A stretch of 64,000 nucleotides of DNA from assembly GCF_049844995.1 (NCBI RefSeq), contig NZ_JBNCMC010000003.1:310001-374000 (forward strand). The letters run 5' to 3'. Made by a program: the position numbers and the translations under genes. The stretch comes from Luteimicrobium sp049844995. Its GTDB lineage: Bacteria > Actinomycetota > Actinomycetes > Actinomycetales > Cellulomonadaceae. The notes under the pieces were generated by a model. The model made no database searches. It saw only the letters and a list, made by a program, of their open reading frames with translations, and was not told where the DNA came from. Positions 16,520-24,781 of this stretch are shown here, piece after piece. Position 1 is the stretch's first letter. Every line of letters begins with the position of its first letter.

Positions 16520-17773
16520 ATGGCACCGGCGACCCGTGGGGCGAGCCTCAAGCGGAGGGTCCGGTCGCTCGGAGGTGGGCTCATCCGGCGGATGGGGCTG
16601 CTTCCCGGCGGCGTCCCCGACCGCAACGGCGACGACGCCCGGCTGGCGACGCAGCGCCTCGACGCCGAGGTCCTTGTCTTCTTCGCCGACACGGAGGACG
16701 GGCTCTACCAGCTCCGGCAGTGGTACGCCCCCCTGGCCGCCCTCGACGGTCGGCACCAGATCGCCGTCATCACGGCCGACTCACGCACCGCGGCCCTGAT
16801 CCGCGCCGAGACTGGCTTCGAGGTCGTCACCGTCGCCCGGTATGCGACGCTCGACGGACTGCTCGCCCGGTCCGACGTGCGCCTCGTGCTGTACGTCAAC
16901 CACAACCCCGAGAACTTCTCGATGCTCCGGTTCGCCTCGGTCGCGCACGTCTCGCTGCTGCACGGCGACAGCGACAAGGTCGTCTCGGTCTCCAACCAGG
17001 CGAAGGCCTACGACTTCTCGTACGTAGCGGGCCGTGCCGCGATCGACCGGATGGCGCGCTACCTGCCGCTGTTCGACGCGGAGCACCGCTGCGTCGTCAT
17101 CGGCCGTCCTCAGCTCGACGACGCGCTCGCGCTCGTCGCCGAACGCCCCGCCCCGGCCCCCGAGCAGCGCCGGACCGTGCTGTACGCGCCCACGTGGGAG
17201 GGCGCGCAGCCATCGGCCGCATACGGCAGCGTGGACACGCTCGGCGAGGCGGTGGTCGCGGCCCTCCTCGCGGAACCCGACCTCAGGGTCATCTACCGGC
17301 CGCACCCGCTGACCGGCGTGCGGCTCGCGGCGTACGGGGAGGCGGATGCGGCGATCCGGCGACGGATCGAGGAGGCCCGCACCGCGTCGCCGTCCGCCGG
17401 GCACGCCGTCTCGACGTCGGGCGAGCTCATGGTCGACCTGGCGGCGGCGGACCTGCTCGTGTGCGACGTCTCCGCCGTGGCGATGGACTGGCTCGTGACC
17501 GGTCGGCCGCTCGTCGTCACCGAGCCCGCGGGCCCCGAGGTGGTGACGGCCGCGACCCCGCTGCTCGACGCCGCGGCCCGCATCGGCGTCGGCACCCTCG
17601 GCGAGGTCGTCTCCGTGGTGCGGCGCGAGCTCGACGACGATCCGCGTCGCGCGCAGCGCGAGACGCTCGCCGAGTACTACCTCGGCGACCTTCGCCCGGG
17701 CGCCGCCACGGAGGCGTTCCTCGACGCGTGCGACGCCACGATCGCCGCGCACCGGGCTGCGTCGGCGCGCTAG
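16520..17773 (+). CDS. CDP-glycerol/ribitol glycerophosphotransferase family protein
   Basis: This 417-residue protein belongs to the family that adds or polymerises polyol-phosphate units in teichoic acid synthesis (PF04464 type). Family motifs in order are SLLHGDSDKVVS near residue 152, VIGRPQLDD near 193, TVLYAPTWEGAQ near 220, VIYRPHPLTGV near 257, and DLLVCDVSAVAMDWLVTGRP near 311. The HGDSDK histidine replaces the HG(T/V)xxK loop of TagF. At 417 residues it lacks the N-terminal extensions of the other four copies, so it may be a primer-type (TagB-like) enzyme; this is inference. The ATG has GAGAGGAA upstream. Its closest relative in the window by motif is the gene at 21628-23349, which has the same LLHGDSDK loop. 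Confidence 0.85.
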   Translation: MAPATRGASLKRRVRSLGGGLIRRMGLLPGGVPDRNGDDARLATQRLDAEVLVFFADTEDGLYQLRQWYAPLAALDGRHQIAVITADSRTAALIRAETGFEVVTVARYATLDGLLARSDVRLVLYVNHNPENFSMLRFASVAHVSLLHGDSDKVVSVSNQAKAYDFSYVAGRAAIDRMARYLPLFDAEHRCVVIGRPQLDDALALVAERPAPAPEQRRTVLYAPTWEGAQPSAAYGSVDTLGEAVVAALLAEPDLRVIYRPHPLTGVRLAAYGEADAAIRRRIEEARTASPSAGHAVSTSGELMVDLAAADLLVCDVSAVAMDWLVTGRPLVVTEPAGPEVVTAATPLLDAAARIGVGTLGEVVSVVRRELDDDPRRAQRETLAEYYLGDLRPGAATEAFLDACDATIAAHRAASAR

Positions 17774-17842
17774 ACGGGCGCGTCGGCGGACCTCGGGGGC
17801 GTGTCGTCCGCCACACTTGACGACCCGTGGTTGGATGAGCGG

Positions 17843-18820
17843 GTGTCCAGCGCGGGTCATGAGGTCAACCGTCCGACGACGGGGCGACGTACGACGTCGC
17901 CCGGCCGTTCCGCCGTGGTGAGAGCGATCGACAGGCTCGCGCGCGCGTGGCCCACGACACGCCAGACCACGCTGGTAGAACGGGACCTGGCCGAGGCTCG
18001 CCGGGTGAACGCCGCCCTGCGAAAGAAGAACGCCGCGCTCACCGCCAAGCTCGGGGCGGGAGAGGACGTCGCCGCCGAGCTGGCCAAGGAGCGCGAGGTC
18101 ACGGCGCGGCTCCGCCGCCGCATCCACCGGCTCGAGAGCGAAGGTGCGGTGGCGACCCTCCCGGAGGGACTTGCGGCGACCGTGGCCCGCGTCCGCGCGG
18201 AGCATCTGACGCTGCTCCAGCCGACGCCGCTCGCCGAGCTCGGTCATGCCATGCTCGACGCCGAGCTCCGCGGGCTCGAGGGTCTCGTGATCGAGTGCGG
18301 GACGGCGCGCGGCGGGTCGGCGATCGTCCTCGCGAGCGCTAAGGCGCCCGAACGCCGGATGATGGTGTACGACGTCTTCGGCATGATCCCGCCACCGACC
18401 GACCGCGACGGCGAGGACGTGCACGCCCGGTACCGGACTATCGTCGACGGGCACGCCCAGGGCGTCGCCGGTGAGACGTACTACGGGTATCGCGACAGCC
18501 TGTACGACGAGGTCACGGCATCGTTCTCGCGGCTCGGAGTTACCGTCGAGGAGGCGCACGTGAGCCTCGTCAAGGGGCTGTTCCAGGACACGATCGAAGG
18601 CGACGAGCCCGTCGCCCTCGCCCACCTCGACGGCGACTGGTACGAGTCGACACGGACGTGCCTCGAGCGGATCGGGCCGCGCGTCGTTCCAGGCGGCCGC
18701 CTCGTGATCGACGACTACTTCTCGTGGTCCGGGTGCCGCGACGCCGTCGACGAGTTCGTCGCCGCGAACCCCGGCTTCCGGCGCGAGCTGCATAGCCGGC
18801 TCCACCTGGTTCGGGACTGA
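17843..18820 (+). CDS. TylF/MycF-type macrocin O-methyltransferase family protein
   Basis: This 325-residue protein probably O-methylates a sugar. An N-terminal coiled coil (about residues 35-95, rich in Leu, Arg, Lys and Glu heptads) precedes the methyltransferase fold. Motif I is LVIECGTARGGSAIVLAS near 150, followed by YDVFGMIPPP, the metal-site block ALAHLDGDWYESTRTCLE near 257, and GGRLVIDDYFSWSGCRDAVD near 284, all typical of the metal-dependent TylF family. I prefer the GTG at 17843, which follows TTGGAT by 6 bases; an in-frame GTG at 17801 would add 14 residues but has no ribosome site. It converges on the acyltransferase gene 16 bases away. Confidence 0.82.
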   Translation: MSSAGHEVNRPTTGRRTTSPGRSAVVRAIDRLARAWPTTRQTTLVERDLAEARRVNAALRKKNAALTAKLGAGEDVAAELAKEREVTARLRRRIHRLESEGAVATLPEGLAATVARVRAEHLTLLQPTPLAELGHAMLDAELRGLEGLVIECGTARGGSAIVLASAKAPERRMMVYDVFGMIPPPTDRDGEDVHARYRTIVDGHAQGVAGETYYGYRDSLYDEVTASFSRLGVTVEEAHVSLVKGLFQDTIEGDEPVALAHLDGDWYESTRTCLERIGPRVVPGGRLVIDDYFSWSGCRDAVDEFVAANPGFRRELHSRLHLVRD

Positions 18821-18836
18821 GAGCCCGGCGAGAGCG

Positions 18837-20012
18837 TCAGCGACCCGTCGCCGGCACCGGTGATTCGGTGGGCGCCGGGCTCGTCTCGTCCGGCGGGGGC
18901 GCTGTCGGCGTCTCGGCCCGGGGCGCGCGAGTTGCGACGCGCTCGCGAACCGGCACGTCTTCCAAGGCACGGTTGACGGCCGCGCGAAGCGGGTCGTGGA
19001 CGCGGTTCTCGACGGCGTAGTGCAGCACGACCGCGAGCGCGAGGGCGAGGAGCGTCGCGAGCGCGAGTACGACCCACTTGTTGAGCGACCCGTGCAGCTG
19101 GTCGATCACGAAGAAGCCGAACTGGCCGTGGATCAGGTAGAGCGGGTAGGTCAGCGCGCCCAGCACCGAGAGAAAGCGCCAGTCCAGGTCTCGTAGCGGG
19201 CCGCACGTGCATGCCCAGATCGCGGCGATCATGGCCACCACGGCGGCGGCGCAGACCGTGGACGACACCGGGGCACCGACGAGCTTGGACGCGCGCGACG
19301 CGTAGTCGTGGGCCTGCTGCGCGGCGAGGATCGTCGTGAGTCCGAGGCCCAGCCAGACGACGACGTCGTTGCCGTCGCGGTAGAGAAGGAAGAGCAGTAT
19401 GCCGGCTGCGAAGTACGGGGCGTAGGTCGGGATCAGCAGCGAGTCGAGCATGCCGGAGTGCGTGGCGTGCGCCAGCTGTCCGACGAGGGGCCAGAGCACG
19501 GCGAACGCGATGATCCGGCGACGGGTGATCCCGACGAGGATGAACACGCCGATCAGCAGATAGAACTTGAGCTCGTACCAGAGCGTCCAGAATGCCCCCT
19601 GCACGTCCATGGCGTCCCACGCGCCCTGCAGCATCGTGAGGTTGACGAGAGAGTCGAGCTTCGACGGCTGCCGGCCCGCGCTCCAGAACGCCTGGAGCAC
19701 GACCGTCGCGATGATCGCGGCCCAGTAGGCGGGAAAGAGGCGGGCGACGCGGGAGGCCGTGAACGCCGTGACCGGCCGGCCGTACGCGGTCATGAGGATG
19801 ACGAACCCGCTGATCACGAAGAAGAGCTGGACGCCGAGGAACCCGTAGCGCGTGAGGTGGTTGAGGCCCGAGAACTCCTGCGTGGGTGCCGTGCCCCAGA
19901 AGGCCGTTCGGATGCCTGTGAAGTGATACATCAGCACTGCGGCGGCCGCAAGGAAGCGGAGGCCGTCCAGGGCGCGCAGTCTGGATCTGCGGGGTGGGGC
20001 TGAAGCGCTCAC
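18837..20012 (-). CDS. Acyltransferase 3 family membrane protein
   Basis: This 391-residue integral membrane enzyme would O-acetylate or otherwise acylate a surface sugar. The hallmark LRALDGLRFLAAAAVLMYHF at the N-terminus contains the catalytic His; RYGFLGVQLFFVISGFVIL near residue 57 and FPAYWAAI near 90 follow. About ten hydrophobic segments run to residue 345, and the last ~45 residues are a Pro/Thr-rich tail. It is the last gene of the leftward six-gene operon; its GTG overlaps the upstream stop (GTGA). No SGNH domain is attached, unlike the gene at 48426. Confidence 0.88.
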   Translation of the reverse strand: MSASAPPRRSRLRALDGLRFLAAAAVLMYHFTGIRTAFWGTAPTQEFSGLNHLTRYGFLGVQLFFVISGFVILMTAYGRPVTAFTASRVARLFPAYWAAIIATVVLQAFWSAGRQPSKLDSLVNLTMLQGAWDAMDVQGAFWTLWYELKFYLLIGVFILVGITRRRIIAFAVLWPLVGQLAHATHSGMLDSLLIPTYAPYFAAGILLFLLYRDGNDVVVWLGLGLTTILAAQQAHDYASRASKLVGAPVSSTVCAAAVVAMIAAIWACTCGPLRDLDWRFLSVLGALTYPLYLIHGQFGFFVIDQLHGSLNKWVVLALATLLALALAVVLHYAVENRVHDPLRAAVNRALEDVPVRERVATRAPRAETPTAPPPDETSPAPTESPVPATGR

Positions 20013-21631
20013 CGGTGCACCCTATCCGCACCACGACGGTCGACGTTCGTCATGGCCTCGTGCCCCCGACGCTCGACGAGATGCTCGTGCGCCTCGGTGA
20101 GCACCCTCCACCAGGTCCCGAAGACGGCGTCGTTCGAGTACTGCGACAGGATCGAGCGCTGACCTTGCGCTCCCATCCGGTGTCCGAGCGCAGGATCCTC
20201 AAGAATTCGGACGATCCGGTCCACGACGGCCGCCCGGTCTCCGAAGGGCACGACGAACCCGGTCACGCCGTCGTCGATCAGATCCCGTGGCCCGTAGCGG
20301 CACGCGTACGAGACGACCGGCGTGGCGGTGCGGTAGGCCTCGAGGAAGTTCACGGGGAGCCCCTCGTAGTGGGACGTGCAGAGGACCATCGCCGAGCGTG
20401 CCATGGTCCCGAGGGCGTCGCGCGAGTAGCCCCGCAGCCGGACCGACCCTTCGAGGCCCTTCTTCGTCACGAGTGCCCGGAGCTGGCCGTCGAGCCGGCC
20501 CTCTCCGTAGATGTCGAGGACGGCGTCCGGCACTCGCGCGACCACGTCGGCGAAGAGCGCGACGGCCTCCGGCAGGTTCTTCTGGCCGACCAGACGCGAG
20601 AACATCGAGACCGTCCGGGGAGAACGTTCCGACGCCTCGACGGGTTCCGTGGCCACCGAGTTCGGGACGACCCGGATCTTGCCGAAGTTGCCGAACTGGT
20701 CGCCGATGTCGCGCGCCTGCTCGTCCGTGAGCACGACCAGGGCGTCCATGTCGTCGGCGCGTTCGAAGATCGCGCCGTAGTCGTCGCGCACGGGCGCTCC
20801 CGGCCGCCACGGCGACTTGAAGTGGTTGTTGTGGACCATGTACAGCGTCGCGGCGTCGCGCCTCGGGATCCGGAAGACCTTGCTCGCGCTCCCCGGCCCG
20901 TCGCAGATGAAGACGGCGTTCCCCGGCGAACGGCGGGCCAGCCGTGTGAGGTAGGCCGCCTGCCAGGCGGTCTGCCCGCTGTAGCGCCGCTTGACCTTGC
21001 CCTCGCGGTCCAGTGCGAAGCACGCCGACGGGCTTCCGCCCTCGAGGTACGACCGTCGCAGGTAGACGTGGCCGGACGGCGTCAGGAACCGTTCCTCCAG
21101 TACGTCGCCTGCGGCGGGGTCGAGGTCGGTCTCGTGGCGCAGCGCCCCGGAGGCGTCGTACTCGGTCACCCGGACGGCCGAACCCTCGGCGTCTCGGTGC
21201 TCGACGCGACGCACCGAACCGTCGTCGCGCCGCTGGACGTCGACCGTGAGCCCGGCCTCGTCGGCCACGCGGGCCGGCGCCGGGCGAGCGCGCCGGCGGC
21301 GGCTCGGGAGCCAGGTGCGGAGCCGGGCTGCCAGTCCGTGGGGCTCAGTTGGGAGGCTACTCTCGAGCGCGTGGGCGGCGTCGTCGAACGCGTTGACGAC
21401 CTCGACCCGAGGGTCGAGCCAGCCCATCGCGGTGTACTCGGCGTTCCGGCTCGCGTGCTCGAGGTCGTGTTGGAGCGTCACGATGGTGGTGCGGACCCCG
21501 TGGTCGGCGAACATGCGGGCGCGGTTCATCATCGCGCTGGTCATGCCGCCCCTTCCCAGGATGCCGACGACCATGTAAACGTGGAGCTCGCCCCCGCCCC
21601 GCATGCCGGTGCCCGGCCCGATGGCGGTCAT
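20009..21631 (-). CDS. GT-B glycosyltransferase, TarM/TagE-like (polyol-phosphate glycosylating)
   Basis: This 540-residue GT4-type retaining glycosyltransferase most resembles enzymes that put glucose or GlcNAc on teichoic acid. The N-terminal half contains VYMVVGILGRGGMTS near residue 18. About residues 125-240 form a run of beta-hairpins with Tyr-Asp and Asp-Gly turns (for example VTEYDASGALRHETDLD), like the hairpin insertion that makes TarM a trimer. The donor half has SMFSRLVGQKNLPEAVALF near 345 and the EX7E motif in HYEGLPVNFLEAYRTATPVV near 439. It overlaps both neighbours by 4 bases. The sugar and linkage are not predictable. Confidence 0.82.
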   Translation of the reverse strand: MTAIGPGTGMRGGGELHVYMVVGILGRGGMTSAMMNRARMFADHGVRTTIVTLQHDLEHASRNAEYTAMGWLDPRVEVVNAFDDAAHALESSLPTEPHGLAARLRTWLPSRRRRARPAPARVADEAGLTVDVQRRDDGSVRRVEHRDAEGSAVRVTEYDASGALRHETDLDPAAGDVLEERFLTPSGHVYLRRSYLEGGSPSACFALDREGKVKRRYSGQTAWQAAYLTRLARRSPGNAVFICDGPGSASKVFRIPRRDAATLYMVHNNHFKSPWRPGAPVRDDYGAIFERADDMDALVVLTDEQARDIGDQFGNFGKIRVVPNSVATEPVEASERSPRTVSMFSRLVGQKNLPEAVALFADVVARVPDAVLDIYGEGRLDGQLRALVTKKGLEGSVRLRGYSRDALGTMARSAMVLCTSHYEGLPVNFLEAYRTATPVVSYACRYGPRDLIDDGVTGFVVPFGDRAAVVDRIVRILEDPALGHRMGAQGQRSILSQYSNDAVFGTWWRVLTEAHEHLVERRGHEAMTNVDRRGADRVHR

Positions 21632-23349
21632 CGGTCGGCTCCCGCTGCGGGACGGCGCTCGGGTGCGGCGGCGCGCTCGGGACTTTCGACGAGGTGGTCG
21701 ACCGCCCGCGCGAACACGTCCGCGTACCCCTCGCGCGCGAAGTTGCCGAGGTAGTAGGTCCGCATCTGTTCACGAGCCGACGCGTGCGAGTCGTGCACGA
21801 GCGCGTCGAGCGCGGCGTCGAGCGAGCCCGGCTCCCGCAGGCGAGCGACATAGGCGGCACGTGCCAAGGGGAACTCCTCGACGAACGACTCGAACGGGGA
21901 CTCGTCGACCTGGGTGATCACGAACGGCTTCCCGCTGTACAGGTAGTCGGCGGGAACGGACGAGACGTCGGACACGAGGGCGTCCGACGCGTTGAAGCAT
22001 TCGACGATCGACATGGTCCTGCTCGCGCGATCGCCGTACAGGTGCTGACGGCCGGACGCGGCGGCGTCGGCCTCGAGCAGCCGGTGTATCTCCTCGATCG
22101 CCGACACGGAGCGAGCGTCGTCGAGCGAGTACGGGTGCGGGCGGAACATCACGGTCCACTCGTGCGCGAGCAGGCCACGGACGATCGCGGGACCCGTCGG
22201 GTCGAGCGACCCGAAGTCGTTGTCCTGATTGAAGCCGGTCCAGGTGGGCGCGTACAGGACCGTCCGCACCGGAGCCCCCACGAAGCCGGCCGCGATGTCC
22301 GCGACCTGCGGTCGTCCGACGATCACGAACTTGTCGGACGGGATCGCGACGCCGTGCGCGGCGTACCTGTCGATGCCCGCCTGCCCCGCCACGAAGACCT
22401 TGTCGAACATGGCGGTGACCGGGTTGTAGCTCGACGGCTTGTCGCTGTCGCCGTGCAGGAGCTGGACATGCGTGAGCTCGCGGTAGCGGACGTTGTGCCC
22501 GTTCTTGGCGCCGTTGTTCACGTAGAGCGCGACGCGGAAGGAATCGACCTGCAGCCCCTCCAGGTCGGCCATCGCGGGGGCGGAGACGACCGGCAGCGAC
22601 GTCATCCTCACGACGGCGCGCGCCAGCGCGGTCTCCCGGACGACCACCACGACGCGCTCGCTCAGCCGTTCGAGGGTGCTCAGCCAGACTCCGAGCTGGT
22701 ACTCGGTGCCCGCGGGCCCACTGAGGTAGACCATGACCGGGGCGCCGTACGCCCGCAGCGCGTCCGCGATCCTCGCAGTCACCGTGGCCTTCGCGCGGGT
22801 GGCAGCGCGCGTCACGAGGACGAACGTCAGGGCGGTCGCCAGCGCGACCAGCAGGGCGGGAACACCCAGTGCGAGCCTGCCCCGCACGCCGTCGGCGGTG
22901 AGGGTCGCCAGCACGACGGCCACGTACCACCCGGCCGTGACGAGCTGCTGCCGGGCGCCGAGGCTGTACGGCGCTTCGTAGCCGGGGAGCCGCTCGACCA
23001 CGCGGGTGGCTTCGCGCCATGCGTAGCCGACCACGCCTTCCAGCCAGACGACCCCGAGCGCGGCTACCGCGGCGACGCCGGCGCAGACGGTCGCCGTCGT
23101 GACCCCCGTCCCGACGAGGGCCGCGAGTGCCGCGGCTGCTGCCGCTGCGCGCGAGACGGCGTCAGGGGTGCCGAGCGTGGAGCCCCGGGCGAGGGGGCCG
23201 AGCTGACCCGCCACCTCGAGCACCCCCGCCACCGCGACGAGCGTCGCCACCACGAGGGGCGGAGACCCGAGCGCCGCGAGGACGAGCGCGCCGACACCGA
23301 GGACGGCGAGCGCGCCGATCCGCGCGTTGGCCGCTGCGATCTCTCGCAC
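21628..23349 (-). CDS. Membrane-anchored CDP-glycerol/ribitol glycerophosphotransferase family protein
   Basis: This 573-residue protein has about six hydrophobic helices in its first ~215 residues, then a PF04464-type domain. Motifs are VQLLHGDSDKPSSY near residue 304, FVIVGRPQVADI near 341, TVLYAPTWTGFNQDNDFGSL near 362, VMFRPHPYSLDDAR near 395 and DALVSDVSSVPADYLYSGKP near 454. The enzyme would add polyol phosphate from a CDP-polyol to a lipid-linked acceptor at the inner membrane face; the built-in membrane segments replace the usual amphipathic attachment. The start is a GTG sharing its G with the TAG stop of the SDR gene (TAGTG), so the two are coupled. With the CDP-polyol genes directly upstream it is a good candidate for the main polymerase. 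Confidence 0.85.
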   Translation of the reverse strand: MREIAAANARIGALAVLGVGALVLAALGSPPLVVATLVAVAGVLEVAGQLGPLARGSTLGTPDAVSRAAAAAAALAALVGTGVTTATVCAGVAAVAALGVVWLEGVVGYAWREATRVVERLPGYEAPYSLGARQQLVTAGWYVAVVLATLTADGVRGRLALGVPALLVALATALTFVLVTRAATRAKATVTARIADALRAYGAPVMVYLSGPAGTEYQLGVWLSTLERLSERVVVVVRETALARAVVRMTSLPVVSAPAMADLEGLQVDSFRVALYVNNGAKNGHNVRYRELTHVQLLHGDSDKPSSYNPVTAMFDKVFVAGQAGIDRYAAHGVAIPSDKFVIVGRPQVADIAAGFVGAPVRTVLYAPTWTGFNQDNDFGSLDPTGPAIVRGLLAHEWTVMFRPHPYSLDDARSVSAIEEIHRLLEADAAASGRQHLYGDRASRTMSIVECFNASDALVSDVSSVPADYLYSGKPFVITQVDESPFESFVEEFPLARAAYVARLREPGSLDAALDALVHDSHASAREQMRTYYLGNFAREGYADVFARAVDHLVESPERAAAPERRPAAGADR

Positions 23350-24056
23350 TACTGGCGCACCACCAGGTTGGCGGAGTCCACGAAGCGGCCGACGGGTGAC
23401 GCGAGCATCTCGATGACCGCTGCGACGTCCTGCGGCTGCATGATCGTCGAGGGGTCCTCGTCCGGGGCGAGCACCCGGCGCAGGGCGGTCGCGGTGCGGC
23501 CGGGGGAGATGCACACGACGCGGGTGCCGTAGATGGCGAGCTCCTCGCGCATGACCTCGCTCATGTTGATCACGGCCGCCTTGGACGCGGAGTACGTCAG
23601 CCAGCCCGAGCGGCCGTTGATGCCGGCGGTCGACGCGATGTTCACGATCAGCTGGAACTGGTTGCCCTGGTGCAGCAGCTCCTGGACGAACGTGAACGGC
23701 GCGTAGACGTTGACGGCCATCGTCCGCTCGAAGTCGGCGAAGTCGACCTGCTGGAGCGGCACCGGCTTGGTGTAGCCGGCGTTGTTCACGAGGATGTCGA
23801 CGTTGCCGTGGTCGCGGGCGACGTCGGCGCACAGCGCGATGACGCCCTCACGGTCCGCGAGGTCCGCGTAGTACGGAGCGAGGGTGACGCCGCGCGTGTT
23901 GAGCTCCTCGAGCTCGGCGAGCGCCTGGTCGTACTCGTCGGACTTCCGGGCGACGAGCACGACGGTCGTGAGGTCGGCGTCGTTCTCGAGGAAGCGGCGC
24001 ACGGTCTCGAGCCCGATGCCCTTCGACGCGCCGGTCACCATGAGGGTCTTAGTCAT
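23349..24056 (-). CDS. Short-chain dehydrogenase, probable ribulose-5-phosphate reductase partner of TarI
   Basis: This 235-residue classical SDR has TGASKGIGLETVRRF at residue 8, the NNAGYTKP motif near 91, a serine near 138 and the YSASKAA Tyr/Lys pair near 152. It overlaps the IspD/TarI-like gene by 8 bases. In Haemophilus Bcs1/Acs1-type enzymes an IspD-type cytidylyltransferase is fused to an SDR that reduces ribulose-5-P to ribitol-5-P. Here the same two activities appear as separate coupled genes, so CDP-ribitol (or another CDP-polyol) synthesis is the best reading. This differs from Gram-positive TarJ, a zinc-type dehydrogenase. Another ketose-phosphate substrate remains possible. Confidence 0.78.
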   Translation of the reverse strand: MTKTLMVTGASKGIGLETVRRFLENDADLTTVVLVARKSDEYDQALAELEELNTRGVTLAPYYADLADREGVIALCADVARDHGNVDILVNNAGYTKPVPLQQVDFADFERTMAVNVYAPFTFVQELLHQGNQFQLIVNIASTAGINGRSGWLTYSASKAAVINMSEVMREELAIYGTRVVCISPGRTATALRRVLAPDEDPSTIMQPQDVAAVIEMLASPVGRFVDSANLVVRQ

Positions 24057-24738
24057 CCCAGTTCTCCTCGCCGCCGGTGAGCAGGTACGTCGCGAGCTGG
24101 ACGTCGGTCGGCGTCGTGACCTTGATGTTGCGGTCCTGGCCGTTGATGAAGTGGACCTCGTGGCCCGCGACCGCGACGAGGGTCGCGTCCTCGGTGAAGG
24201 TCCGTCCCTCGGCCGCCGCGAACGCGTGCGCCGCGGCCAGGTCGGCCTTGGCGAACTTCTGGGGCAGCTGCACGTTGCGGAGCGTCGACCGCTCCAGGTA
24301 GCCGGTGACCGTGCGGGTCTCGGGATCGACCGGCGCCACCGTGAACGGGATCTCGAGCATGAGGGACACGTTCGCGGCCGGCGCGGCGATCAGCGCGGAG
24401 AAGTCCGCCGACGACACCAGCGGGCGTGCGGTCTCGTGGATGATCACGTCGTCGTTCGTGGCCGAGTCCAGCATCTTCGCGACGGAGCTGTGGCGGGTCG
24501 CGCCCGCCTCGACGTAGACGACGGGCGTCTTGATCGCGTAGGCCGCGACGATCCGCTCGACGTCGTCCCGCCACCCCTCGGGGTAGTTGAGGACGATCTG
24601 GTCGATCTCGGGCACCGCGTCAGCGGCGACGAGCGAGTACACGAGGATCGGGATCCCGCGCACCTTGATGAGCTGCTTCGGCTGGCCCGCGGCCACGCGG
24701 CTGCCGACCCCTCCGTTGAGCAGAAGGAGCGAGTACAT
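24049..24738 (-). CDS. IspD/TarI-like cytidylyltransferase (probable ribitol-5-phosphate cytidylyltransferase)
   Basis: This 229-residue nucleotidyltransferase would activate a polyol phosphate with CTP. The nucleotide loop is LLLNGGVGSRVAAGQPKQLI at residue 5, with Asn in place of the usual Ala-Gly as in TarI enzymes. GATRHSSVAKMLDSA near 87 and DDVIIHETARPLVSS near 105 are family blocks, and TPTDVQLATYLL closes the fold. The ATG has a strong GAGAGGAA site. Its position in a teichoic-acid operon next to an SDR argues against the MEP-pathway IspD. It starts 43 bases after the large fusion gene. Confidence 0.83.
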   Translation of the reverse strand: MYSLLLLNGGVGSRVAAGQPKQLIKVRGIPILVYSLVAADAVPEIDQIVLNYPEGWRDDVERIVAAYAIKTPVVYVEAGATRHSSVAKMLDSATNDDVIIHETARPLVSSADFSALIAAPAANVSLMLEIPFTVAPVDPETRTVTGYLERSTLRNVQLPQKFAKADLAAAHAFAAAEGRTFTEDATLVAVAGHEVHFINGQDRNIKVTTPTDVQLATYLLTGGEENWDD

Positions 24739-24781
24739 GGTTATTCCTCTCGGTCGACGAGGAGCGACGGTCGGGGCCGGT

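Noticed and set aside
17817..17836. TTGACG (17817-17822) as a -35 partner of TTGGAT (17831-17836)
   Set aside because: Only 8 bases separate them, too short for a normal sigma factor spacer, so I do not call a full promoter.
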